Part shown: positions 30,113 to 36,594 of the stretch, in pieces
Layout: each line of letters starts with the position of its first letter
Numbering within the stretch: position 1 is the stretch's first letter
Source: Nanobdellota archaeon
GTDB lineage: Archaea > Nanobdellota > Nanobdellia > UBA10117 > ARS21
DNA length: 36,594 bases
Assembly (NCBI GenBank): GCA_014240455.1
Contig: JAAZWY010000002.1
Coordinates: 38,209-74,802, forward strand
Reading direction: 5' to 3'
Translations under genes and position numbers: made by a program
The notes under the pieces: model-generated
What the model saw: the letters and a program-made list of their open reading frames with translations, nothing else
Databases searched by the model: none
What the model was told of the DNA's origin: nothing

Positions 30113-30790
30113 TTACTTTTTAGCTGCTTTTGCCACTATCTTTTTTTTTGTTTTGGAAGCTGTCTTTGTAGCCTTTGGTTTGGTTTTCTTTTCTTCTTTT
30201 GCTAGTGCTTCTTCTTCAGCTTTCAAAGTTGCTTCAATTGCTTTTTCTAACATTTCCTTGTATTCTTTTCGTTGCACTTCGATACTAGAAATTTGAGTAT
30301 TCAAGTCAGTAATGTTAGTTTCAAGTTGTTTAATAAATTTAGAATTGTTAATTTCAATAAGTGATTTGTTGCTGTCAGGTGCACTGAAATTGTTTGCTAG
30401 TGCTTCATCGTAACTGAATTTTTGTTGTCCGTCTCTTGTTTGGAATGCAAATTCATGTTCATTAGAAAGAGTTTCTTGCGCTTGTTTGACAAGCTTTTGT
30501 TTGTGACGCAAGTAAATGTCAAGGAGTTTCTTTTGATTTAAACTCCAGAAATAAATGTACCACCACTTCTTTTCAGCGTCCTTTTCTTTTGTGTATTCAA
30601 CGAAGCCAATGGTGTGTAGCTTGTAAAGAGATTTTCTTGCAGCATTAATCTTAATATCGAATTTCTCTGCAATCTCGTTTTCAGAAATTATATCCGTTTC
30701 TGAAAGCAGTTTAAGAATTTCCTGAGTCTGTTCATCAAGTTCGATGCCCATATCTTCGACTATGGCAGTTATATCTTTTAATTTTAACAT
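30113..30790 (-). CDS. tfe: Transcription factor E (TFE) with cysteine-free ribbon
   Basis: The 225-residue homologue of TFIIE-alpha assists TBP/TFB in opening promoters. Residues 1-108 are the extended winged helix (ISENEIAEKFDIKINAARKSLYKL, KKWWYIYFWSLN). Residues 112-157 align with the zinc ribbon (FAFQTRDGQQKFSYDEALANNFSAPDSNKSLIE...IKQLE), but every expected Cys is replaced. The protein has no Cys at all. The C-terminal ~65 residues are a coiled-coil-like helix and a Lys/Ala/Thr-rich basic tail absent from standard archaeal TFE. Confidence 0.88.
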   Translation of the reverse strand: MLKLKDITAIVEDMGIELDEQTQEILKLLSETDIISENEIAEKFDIKINAARKSLYKLHTIGFVEYTKEKDAEKKWWYIYFWSLNQKKLLDIYLRHKQKLVKQAQETLSNEHEFAFQTRDGQQKFSYDEALANNFSAPDSNKSLIEINNSKFIKQLETNITDLNTQISSIEVQRKEYKEMLEKAIEATLKAEEEALAKEEKKTKPKATKTASKTKKKIVAKAAKK

Positions 30791-30836
30791 GGATGCCGGG
30801 TTTATATTAACGCACTACTTCTAAATAAAGGTTGCG

Positions 30837-31895
30837 TCATGCTATAAATGGTAGCAGTATCGCTCCAATTAGTAACGCAACACTAAAGAAAGAAAGATAC
30901 ATAAAGATTTTGGAAGCACGCTTTTTGTCTTTTATTATTCCGAATACTGCGTCCTGTAACATTTTCCCACCGTCAAGGATTGGTATTGGTAAGAGGTTGA
31001 ATAGTCCGATTCCTAAGCTTAGAATAAAGAACCAGTTTAGGAATCTTGAGAAGAAAATTAATGGGTTTGAATACCATTTCGTAGGTTCTAAAATGGGTTC
31101 ATAACTGAAGCCGAAGCGCCCAATTTCAGGATTATCTGGATTCTGTGCTGCAGTTATTTCAAGGGTTCGGTCCTCTAGTTGGAAGGTCGCTGAATCTCCT
31201 GGAGTTTTTGAAGATAGAGCTGTGCTGAATTCTTCGAAGTTTGAAATTGGTACTGAATCTACTGCGAGAATTATATCTCCGTCAAGTAATCCTGCTTCTT
31301 TTGCAGGGAATTCTTCTGCAGTTCCTATAATTTCTAATCCAGTTAAATCAAATGCTCCGAATAGTGCGGGAGTTACTAAGAAGATCATTGTGACTGCTGC
31401 TAACGCTGCAGTAGTTATATTCGCCCAAGGTCCTGCTGCATACATTGAAAGTCGGTGTAGAATTGGTGCTTTTCTTAATTGTGCTTCGTCAGGTTTTACG
31501 AATGCAAAAGGCAGTATTGCTAATAATCCAACTCCTGCTGACTTTACTTTGATGTTGTGGACTCTTGCGATTATTCCGTGTCCGCCCTCATGAATTATTA
31601 ACAATGTAAGTATTGCTAGAATTCCTTCCACTAAAGGTACTGTTATTTGTGATCCTGGAATCCTTAATCCGGGGATTACTGGAGATACAACTGGCTGAGG
31701 TGTTGGTTGAATAAATGCTCCGAATAAATAATATAGAATGTATAACATTCCTGCGTATCCAACTAATATTCCTAAGTATGACCAGTATTTTAAAATGGGA
31801 CGAAATGTTTTTGCAATTTTGTCCATCAACTTAATTCCTTTTGTGGTTTCCCACATAAAAATAAGTCCGTGTCTCTTGAATTCTCCAAAAGTCAT
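30837..31895 (-). CDS. Site-2 protease (M50 intramembrane metalloprotease)
   Basis: There are 352 residues from ATG 31895; a TTG three codons upstream has no better spacing. The zinc-binding HEGGH is at 102-106 and the third ligand region NLLPIPILDGGKML near 310, each within hydrophobic helices. A PDZ domain (AGLLDGDIILAVDSVPISNF) lies between. It cleaves membrane-anchored substrates, often regulators. It could act after the SppA or other proteases, but no substrate is identifiable here. Confidence 0.93.
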   Translation of the reverse strand: MTFGEFKRHGLIFMWETTKGIKLMDKIAKTFRPILKYWSYLGILVGYAGMLYILYYLFGAFIQPTPQPVVSPVIPGLRIPGSQITVPLVEGILAILTLLIIHEGGHGIIARVHNIKVKSAGVGLLAILPFAFVKPDEAQLRKAPILHRLSMYAAGPWANITTAALAAVTMIFLVTPALFGAFDLTGLEIIGTAEEFPAKEAGLLDGDIILAVDSVPISNFEEFSTALSSKTPGDSATFQLEDRTLEITAAQNPDNPEIGRFGFSYEPILEPTKWYSNPLIFFSRFLNWFFILSLGIGLFNLLPIPILDGGKMLQDAVFGIIKDKKRASKIFMYLSFFSVALLIGAILLPFIA

Positions 31896-31925
31896 GACTA
31901 ACAATGGTTAGCGAGATTAATAAGT

Positions 31926-32123
31926 TTATCCTCGTTTGTACTTAGAAATTACATCAATAGCGTCGATGTGTCCCATGAAAACTGCTCTGCAACATTGTCT
32001 CTTAAGACCTGCTTTATCTAAAGCTTTCTTTAGATCTCCGCCTTTCTTCATTGCTTCTTTGAAAGCCGGCCACTCTTGGGCAATCGGTTTTCCGCATGCA
32101 AAACATCTTATTGGAATTATCAT
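31926..32123 (-). CDS. rpoN: RNA polymerase subunit RpoN (Rpb10)
   Basis: The 65 residues have the zinc-binding pairs CFACGK (7-12) and RQCCR, and VFMGHIDAIDVI, the family signature. It helps assemble the RpoD/RpoL platform. Last gene of the conserved S13-to-RpoN cluster, starting one base after the S9 stop. Confidence 0.96.
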   Translation of the reverse strand: MIIPIRCFACGKPIAQEWPAFKEAMKKGGDLKKALDKAGLKRQCCRAVFMGHIDAIDVISKYKRG

Positions 32124-32124
32124 T

Positions 32125-32535
32125 TTATCTATAGGATTTTTGTCGCTTAGCTCTTGGAGCTGATTTGTTTGGTTTGTGCGGTTCGTTTCTTCGAACGTCA
32201 GCTACAATTAGGTGTCTGTCGTAATCAAGATAAGCTTTCTTTAAGTCTTCTGACTTTGAGTGTTCAACAAGCGCTCTTGCGATTGCTAAACGTCCTGCTT
32301 CTGTTTGTCCTGATTGACCTCCGCCTTTTATGTTGACTTGGATGTCAACTTTCTGGGCAATGTCACCTGCGATTATGATTGGTTCCTGTAATCTTAATTG
32401 GAACATTTCTGGTTTATATTCTGAAATTGGAGTGCCGTTAATTTTAAGGTTTCCTTTACCTGGCCGTAAAACTGCTCGTGCTATTGCTCTCTTTCTTTTT
32501 CCACTAGCTATAATTACTTTTGATTTACTTGCCAT
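32125..32535 (-). CDS. rpsI: Ribosomal protein uS9
   Basis: There are 136 residues from ATG 32535 (MASKSKVIIASGKRKRAIARA). An ATG three codons upstream is less usual for the family. IKGGGQSGQTEAGRLAIARAL and the C-terminal basic tail KSAPRAKRQKSYR, which reaches the P-site tRNA, are present. It overlaps the L13 3' end by 11 nt. Confidence 0.97.
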   Translation of the reverse strand: MASKSKVIIASGKRKRAIARAVLRPGKGNLKINGTPISEYKPEMFQLRLQEPIIIAGDIAQKVDIQVNIKGGGQSGQTEAGRLAIARALVEHSKSEDLKKAYLDYDRHLIVADVRRNEPHKPNKSAPRAKRQKSYR

Positions 32536-32947
32536 ATTTACCAATTATTGTTGCGAAGTCTCCAATCTTCATATATTTTGCGTATTTTAATTTTGATAGG
32601 TTTGCTGATTTAATTGTTTCTAATTTTGAATCTTTGTGTTCTTCTGGAATTCCTAAGTAGCACATAATTCTTTTGTATGCTGTAATTCCTCTTGAAGTTT
32701 TGTACGGAAGCATTCTTTTGATAGATCGTCTTACGATTCTATCTGGAATTTTTGGAGTAAACGGTCCGTGAAAAGGTTTACCGATATTCTTGAAGTTTTC
32801 AAACTTTGAGATAATTGTATTTTTTGATCCAGTAACAATTGCGTGTTCACAATTTACTATTACTATCTCTTCTCCTAACAATGCTTCTTTTGCGACTTGA
32901 CTTGACAGTCTGCCAAGAACTAAGTCTGTTGCGTCGTATACTTTCAT
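32525..32947 (-). CDS. rplM: Ribosomal protein uL13
   Basis: The 140 residues include VYDATDLVLGRLSSQVAK at the start, EIVIVNCEHAIVTGSK and KIPDRIVRRSIKRMLPYKTSRG. It starts within the L18e stop codon (ATGA), so the pair is translationally coupled. Confidence 0.97.
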   Translation of the reverse strand: MKVYDATDLVLGRLSSQVAKEALLGEEIVIVNCEHAIVTGSKNTIISKFENFKNIGKPFHGPFTPKIPDRIVRRSIKRMLPYKTSRGITAYKRIMCYLGIPEEHKDSKLETIKSANLSKLKYAKYMKIGDFATIIGKYGK

Positions 32948-33279
32948 GCGATTATCCTTAATTTGTCACCCTTGTCGTCCTTTGCTGAAAGGTCGTGTAG
33001 GGAAACTAACTTTGAACCTGATTGTTTTACTTTGCCTAGAACAGCTTCTGAGAATCTCCAACATGCAATGTTAAGTTTCTTTGTAAGTTGTCCGCCTGCG
33101 ACTAGCTTTCCTGGGATAACTACTGTTTCCCCGTCAGCATATTCATTCAAGCTACCTAAATTTACAGTAACTCGTTTTCTTGCAGGTACTGAAAGTTTAT
33201 CTGATACTTGATTCCAAAACTCAGACTTCTTTCTAAGGCTAGCAATTAACAGCTTCAAGTGTACGTTTGTTGCGTTCAT
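32944..33279 (-). CDS. rpl18e: Ribosomal protein eL18 (L18e)
   Basis: The 111 residues show the archaeal/eukaryotic-only large-subunit protein: KRVTVNLGSLNEYADGETV, VIPGKLVAGGQLTKKLNIA. Follows tRNA-Leu(UAG) in the cluster, as in other archaea. Confidence 0.96.
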   Translation of the reverse strand: MNATNVHLKLLIASLRKKSEFWNQVSDKLSVPARKRVTVNLGSLNEYADGETVVIPGKLVAGGQLTKKLNIACWRFSEAVLGKVKQSGSKLVSLHDLSAKDDKGDKLRIIA

Positions 33280-33314
33280 TTTTTCGTTTTTCTCCTTTGT
33301 TGATTGTGATCTTA

Positions 33315-33398
33315 TGCACGAGACAGGATTCGAACCTGCGAAGACACTAAGTCACTGGGACCTAAACCCAGCCCATTTGACCGCTCTGGCACTCGTGC
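33315..33398 (-). tRNA. tRNA-Leu (anticodon UAG)
   Basis: Type II tRNA: acceptor GCACGAG/CTCGTGC, anticodon arm CTGGG-TTTAGGT-CCCAG (UAG), T arm GCAGG-TTCGAAT-CCTGT, discriminator A. It sits between rpoD and rpl18e, a position known in several euryarchaea, and was probably co-transcribed with them. Confidence 0.96.
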
Positions 33399-33407
33399 GT
33401 GAGGGTC

Positions 33408-34055
33408 TTACTTAACCTTCAACTCACTCAAGTTTGCTCCAATGTTAGTTAGAGCCTGCTTAAGCAGTTCTTTTGGTTCAAGCTGTCCCCAGCTTTCGAT
33501 TACAAGTATGAATTTATTTGGTTGGTTTTTAAGCGTTGCTATTTCCTCGTCGTCTACCATTTTTCGCAATTTTTCAAGGTTTTCTGTACCTTTTGCTTTT
33601 GATGGATAGTGGAAGTAGTAAGCATGACCAGCAGACCATTTTACATGTTCTCTTCCTTGTCCTGGAATTGCTACTGCTCTAAACTCAACTTTTTGATTTT
33701 CTGATAGATTAACCAATGGAGTGTTTGGGTAAAGTATTTCTACGCCTTTTCCTTTAGTTTGTAAATCTGCTGAAGTTACTATTTTTGGTCCTTCAACATT
33801 TAATGTGATATCAATCTTTGGATCTTTCATCTTGAAGATTGATGCGTCTACTTTTAGAGGAACTAATCCAATTCTGTGAGCTAGAATTTCATCGTAAAGA
33901 ACAGATGTGTTTTCTTTGAAGTAAACTTCTTCAACTGCGAAAGTTGGTACATCATAAGTTACTGTTCTTCGGATTAGATTCATTAATGCTTCTGAAGCGC
34001 CTTCAACCACAAGTTGAATTTCGCTATCTGTTGAATTAAGTATTTGAAACTTCAT
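33408..34055 (-). CDS. rpoD: RNA polymerase subunit RpoD (Rpb3/alpha-like)
   Basis: There are 215 residues from ATG 34055, which overlaps the S11 stop (ATGA). A longer start 12 codons upstream would lie wholly within S11 and is rejected. The conserved [27 protein letters not shown] is present. No Cys-rich ferredoxin-like domain occurs, so it is the cluster-less form of RpoD. Confidence 0.96.
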   Translation of the reverse strand: MKFQILNSTDSEIQLVVEGASEALMNLIRRTVTYDVPTFAVEEVYFKENTSVLYDEILAHRIGLVPLKVDASIFKMKDPKIDITLNVEGPKIVTSADLQTKGKGVEILYPNTPLVNLSENQKVEFRAVAIPGQGREHVKWSAGHAYYFHYPSKAKGTENLEKLRKMVDDEEIATLKNQPNKFILVIESWGQLEPKELLKQALTNIGANLSELKVK

Positions 34056-34453
34056 ACTCGTCTCCCTCTTCGTCCGCCTTTCTTTCGGCATCCGCCGTGT
34101 GGAATTGGTGTAACGTCTTCGATCGATAATATTTTCATTCCGTTTCTTGTTAAAGTTCGGATTGTTGGTTGAGCTCCAGGACCTGGATGTCGTGAACCGT
34201 TGTGTCCGCCTTGCGCTCTGACTCTTACGTGCAGTTTTGTTACGCCTTTTTCTTTTGCGTTTCTTGCTGCTTCTTTAGCCATAACCATTGCAGTGTTTGC
34301 GTGTGCTTCTAATCTTTGTTGTTTTGTAAATTGACCTCCAGAAACTAATGCAATTGTTTCTGATCCAGTCATATCTGTGATGTGTAAGATTGTGTTATTG
34401 TAAGATGAGTAAAGATGTGCAACTCCTGTTTGTGTTTCTTTTGGTGCTGCCAT
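34052..34453 (-). CDS. rpsK: Ribosomal protein uS11
   Basis: The 133 residues include [41 protein letters not shown] and the basic tail [16 protein letters not shown]. It overlaps S4's stop by one base and RpoD's start by four. Confidence 0.98.
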   Translation of the reverse strand: MAAPKETQTGVAHLYSSYNNTILHITDMTGSETIALVSGGQFTKQQRLEAHANTAMVMAKEAARNAKEKGVTKLHVRVRAQGGHNGSRHPGPGAQPTIRTLTRNGMKILSIEDVTPIPHGGCRKKGGRRGRRV

Positions 34454-35007
34454 TATTCAGTTTTCACCTCTTGGATTTTTACTTCTGCTTTTTCTTCTTC
34501 CTTTGAAGCTTTTTCAACTACCTGTACAAGTACTGGTGAAAAACCTTCTCGGAATGCTACCTTGCTTCCTGCGTTAATTAAGTGAGCTGAGGAAGTTATA
34601 ACTTTTCCATCAACTGTAACTTTTTTGTGTAGAATAAATTGTCTTGCTTGATTTGCTGAATTTGCAAGTCCCATTTTGTAAACAACTGTTTGTAATCTTC
34701 GTTCAAGTAAATCTCTAAGTTGTAAGTTTAAAACATCGTCAGCACTTGCATCTTTTTTTACAAGTCCTAATTTGATTAATTTTGTAATAAGAATTTTAAT
34801 AGCTGCTTCTTTTTTATCTCCTCTAAGACCTACAATATCTCTAGCTTGAGATCTGAAGTTTCTAAGTATCGCTTCCATCTTCCAGATTTGTTTCTTGTTA
34901 GTGAATCCATATTCTTGAGCTAATTTTTGTTCTTCATCTATTCGATCAGCTTGCCATGGATGGTTTGGCGATTGATACTTTTTTCTTTGTCGTCTTGCTA
35001 ATCCCAT
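34453..35007 (-). CDS. rpsD: Ribosomal protein uS4
   Basis: The 184 residues begin in archaeal style (no Cys zinc knuckle) and contain the S4 RNA-binding domain [35 protein letters not shown]. The C-terminus is a charged Glu/Lys tail. One-base overlaps join it to S13 and S11. Confidence 0.97.
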   Translation of the reverse strand: MGLARRQRKKYQSPNHPWQADRIDEEQKLAQEYGFTNKKQIWKMEAILRNFRSQARDIVGLRGDKKEAAIKILITKLIKLGLVKKDASADDVLNLQLRDLLERRLQTVVYKMGLANSANQARQFILHKKVTVDGKVITSSAHLINAGSKVAFREGFSPVLVQVVEKASKEEEKAEVKIQEVKTE

Positions 35008-35462
35008 TATTTAGTTTCCTTCCTACGAGTTGCGACCGTACCTGTTCTTCCGGTAGATTTTGTGGATTGTCCACGAACTTTCTTGGATTTTGCTGCGTGT
35101 CGTACTCCTTTGTATGATTTGACTTTTCTCATGAATCTTATATCGAATTGTTTTGTAAGATCTAGATCTGAGGATAGAATATGTTTATCTTCTCCAGTTT
35201 CTCGGTCTCGTCTTCGGTTCATAAGCCAAGTTGGAATATTATATTTTGCTGGGTTTCTAATAACGTCTTCAATTTTTTCAACTTCTTTAACTGTGTATTC
35301 TCCGCACTTCTTTTTTATGTCTAAATTTAGAACTTTACATACTGCATTAGCAAACATGTAAGAAGAGCCTTTTGGCTTTGTTAGTGCGTGACCCATTGGG
35401 ACGTTTCCTCGTATATCTTTGTCTCCGAGTCGAATAATTTCTCTGAATTCATTATCAGCCAT
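35007..35462 (-). CDS. rpsM: Ribosomal protein uS13
   Basis: The 151 residues include EIIRLGDKDIRGNVPMGHAL, WLMNRRRDRETGEDKH and the tail YKGVRHAAKSKKVRGQSTKSTGR. First gene of the cluster. CTTTTTAAAG at 35484-35493 is 26 nt before the ATG, so even this ribosomal operon appears leaderless. Confidence 0.97.
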   Translation of the reverse strand: MADNEFREIIRLGDKDIRGNVPMGHALTKPKGSSYMFANAVCKVLNLDIKKKCGEYTVKEVEKIEDVIRNPAKYNIPTWLMNRRRDRETGEDKHILSSDLDLTKQFDIRFMRKVKSYKGVRHAAKSKKVRGQSTKSTGRTGTVATRRKETK

Positions 35463-35553
35463 AGTCTCATTAATTTATGTTTACTTTTTAAAGGTATCGA
35501 TGTAAAACCGCATTACGTGAGTTAAGTGTTCGGTGTTTTACCTTTAAAGGGTA

Positions 35554-35636
35554 CGCCAAGAGTGGGATTTGAACCCACGACCCCCGAAGGGACAGGATTT
35601 CCAATCCTGCGCAATACCAGGCTATGCGACCTTGGC
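35554..35636 (-). tRNA. tRNA-Ser (anticodon GGA)
   Basis: Type II tRNA: acceptor GCCAAGG/TCTTGGC, anticodon arm CAGGA-TTGGAAA-TCCTG (GGA), long variable arm, T arm GTGGG-TTCAAAT-CCCAC, discriminator G. Its 3' part is repeated exactly at the right end of the window. Confidence 0.95.
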
Positions 35637-35691
35637 GTGGTTTTGGTCGTTCTTTTAGCTTTAAAAAACTTGTTCTTGCTCTATCTGAATG

Positions 35692-35700
35692 TTTAAATAT
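35692..35700 (+). promoter_or_regulatory. TATA box of the PH-domain gene
   Basis: TTTAAATAT is centred about 25 nt before ATG 35721. Confidence 0.6.
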
Positions 35701-35720
35701 TTGAAAGTGCATTAATATTT

Positions 35721-36110
35721 ATGACAAAAAAGATTAAACGACACTTACATGAAGGTGAAGAGATTCATTATATTGAGCAACCCTCTTGGTTCAAATATCA
35801 CAAACAATTGAAATGGTCTTTCTTATTGCTCCCATTGGTTGATGCTGCGCTAAAAAAATATAGTACACACTTGGTTATCACTAACAGTAGAGTTCTTTTG
35901 AGACATGGACTTATTGGTGATCATTCAAAAGGAGTTAGTTACAATAACATGACTACTGTAAAAGTTAATCAGAGTGCATTTGGTGCAATGTTTAACTATG
36001 GTCATTTACACGTTCATACTCAGACTGGTGGGCACGCGGACCTAAATTTCCACTTTATTAAAAATCCAATTACAGTTAAGAAACATATTGAGAAGCGAAT
36101 GAGAGGTTAG
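35721..36110 (+). CDS. Prokaryotic PH-domain protein (bPH_2 type)
   Basis: The 129 residues contain one PH-like module: HLVITNSRVLLRHGLIGDHS, then the VSYNNMTTVKVNQSAFGAMF segment and a closing beta hairpin YGHLHVHTQTGG. A weakly hydrophobic stretch (LKWSFLLLPLVDAALKKY) precedes it but is short for a TM anchor. The family often sits at membranes, and its ligand is unknown. It converges on the next gene, sharing bases of the stop codons. Confidence 0.85.
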   Translation: MTKKIKRHLHEGEEIHYIEQPSWFKYHKQLKWSFLLLPLVDAALKKYSTHLVITNSRVLLRHGLIGDHSKGVSYNNMTTVKVNQSAFGAMFNYGHLHVHTQTGGHADLNFHFIKNPITVKKHIEKRMRG

Positions 36111-36493
36111 AAATCTTTTGGAAGCATTATTGGTATTCCGTCTTCAATCTTGAAAACTCGTTTACACTTTCTACAAGTTAGTTTATCTTTATTGTAATCT
36201 AATTCTGATGGAACGTTATCTAACTTAATTATCTTTACATTATTTGATAAGACATAAATATCTTGAGATTCTCTCGCTCCGGGGATTCCTTCTTGAGTTA
36301 ATTCCACCGCAGGTATATCTTGGGTATCATACATCTCACCGGTTTCTGTTACAAAAGAATATTCTGTAACTTCTGTAAACTTTCCAGTAGGATCTGCACC
36401 TATAACTAAGAAGACTAAAACTAATGCACCTACGATTATCCAAGGTAAATATTGATTAAAATCTGTTTTTTTCTTAGAACGTCTTCTAGGCAT
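36107..36493 (-). CDS. Single-TM protein with Trm112-like C-terminal motif
   Basis: There are 128 residues. A basic start (MPRRRSKKKTDF), TM helix at about 14-33, an extracytoplasmic-looking linker, then LTCRKCKRVFKIEDGIPIMLP at the C-terminus. The CxxC...IxDGIPxML(L)P pattern is that of Trm112/YcaR zinc-ribbon proteins, here with only one CxxC pair. A Trm112-like part on the far side of a TM helix is odd. Either the fold is borrowed or the helix places it inside. TATA at 36513-36522 gives leaderless spacing. Confidence 0.75.
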   Translation of the reverse strand: MPRRRSKKKTDFNQYLPWIIVGALVLVFLVIGADPTGKFTEVTEYSFVTETGEMYDTQDIPAVELTQEGIPGARESQDIYVLSNNVKIIKLDNVPSELDYNKDKLTCRKCKRVFKIEDGIPIMLPKDF

Positions 36494-36540
36494 AAAACTT
36501 AGAAGACTTAATAGTATATAAGTTTAGGTAATTGGTTGAA

Positions 36541-36594
36541 CGCCAAGAGTGGGATTTGAACCCACGACCCCCGAAGGGACAGGATTTCCAATCC
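36541..36594 (-). tRNA. Partial second tRNA-Ser copy (3' part only)
   Basis: It is identical to the 3' part of tRNA-Ser(GGA) at 35554-35607, cut by the window end within the anticodon arm. It is either a second gene copy or an assembly effect. Confidence 0.8.

Noticed and set aside
35488-35712. Minus-strand ORF covering tRNA-Ser
   Set aside because: It runs through a complete tRNA gene and promoters on both sides and has no protein-like features.
1-36594. CRISPR array or insertion sequence
   Set aside because: No series of spaced repeats, no transposase and no terminal inverted repeats were seen. The repeats present are tandem, promoter-linked or tRNA-derived.

Overview
The window is an AT-rich, tightly packed archaeal segment. 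Archaeal identity is secure: it carries GatD/GatE, aEF-1A and aEF-2, TFE, RpoD, RpoN, L18e, an archaeal Elp3, an FtsZ and TATA-box promoters, and it has no bacterial-type gene set. The small, reduced proteins (a 57-aa histone-fold protein, a GatE without its insertion domain, a TFE without zinc ligands) and the many 40-130 aa orphan genes suggest a DPANN archaeon of the Woesearchaeota/Pacearchaeota type. That placement is inference from gene character, not from a tree. Both ends of the window lie in repeats: a 60-bp tandem repeat at the left and a second copy of a tRNA-Ser 3' half at the right. It therefore looks like a complete assembly contig.

Layout. (1) 1-2702: the tail of an Arg/Gly-rich disordered protein, small orphan genes, an EEP-family nuclease and a DUF6015-like gene. 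(2) 2755-5053: a large UPF1/DNA2-like SF1 helicase convergent with a mini-histone gene. (3) 5168-5975: tRNA-Leu(UAA) followed by a small decayed array of minus-strand gene units sharing the same promoter and 3' tag, then a CDGSH iron-sulfur protein. (4) 6252-12811: an accessory zone of small membrane and zinc-ribbon proteins, a Walker-less MCM-like protein, a superoxide dismutase with an overlapping 34-aa Cys-rich microprotein, and six tRNAs. (5) 12813-23163, all minus strand: tRNA-Val, S10, adenylate kinase, EF-1alpha, an unknown protein, EF-2, GatE, GatD, FtsZ and a nitroreductase. (6) 23239-28875: DNA ligase, two HTH regulators, an SppA-like protease and Elp3. (7) 28870-36594: a wHTH/7-TM pair, tRNA-Gln, TFE, a site-2 protease, and the conserved cluster S13-S4-S11-RpoD-tRNA-Leu-L18e-L13-S9-RpoN. 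It ends with tRNA-Ser, a PH-domain protein and a membrane-anchored Trm112-like protein.

How the genes fit together. Most of the conserved part is information processing: translation factors, ribosomal proteins, RNA polymerase subunits, ten complete tRNAs and tRNA-charging/modification functions. GatDE makes Gln-tRNA from Glu-tRNA, and tRNA-Gln(UUG) lies in the same window. Elp3 modifies wobble uridines, which five of the ten tRNAs here carry.

Regulation. A TATA-like box is centred 24-28 nt upstream of the start codon in front of more than 20 genes or operons, so most first genes should give leaderless mRNAs. EF-1alpha and ftsZ are exceptions. This spacing was used to choose several start codons. 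The densest regulatory DNA is at 24928-25021, where nested inverted repeats crowd the promoter of an HTH regulator and one of them brackets its TATA box. Strong hairpins with UUCG loops follow EF-1alpha and ftsZ.

No CRISPR array, transposase, integrase or rRNA gene was seen, and no gene-free stretch exceeds 300 bases.
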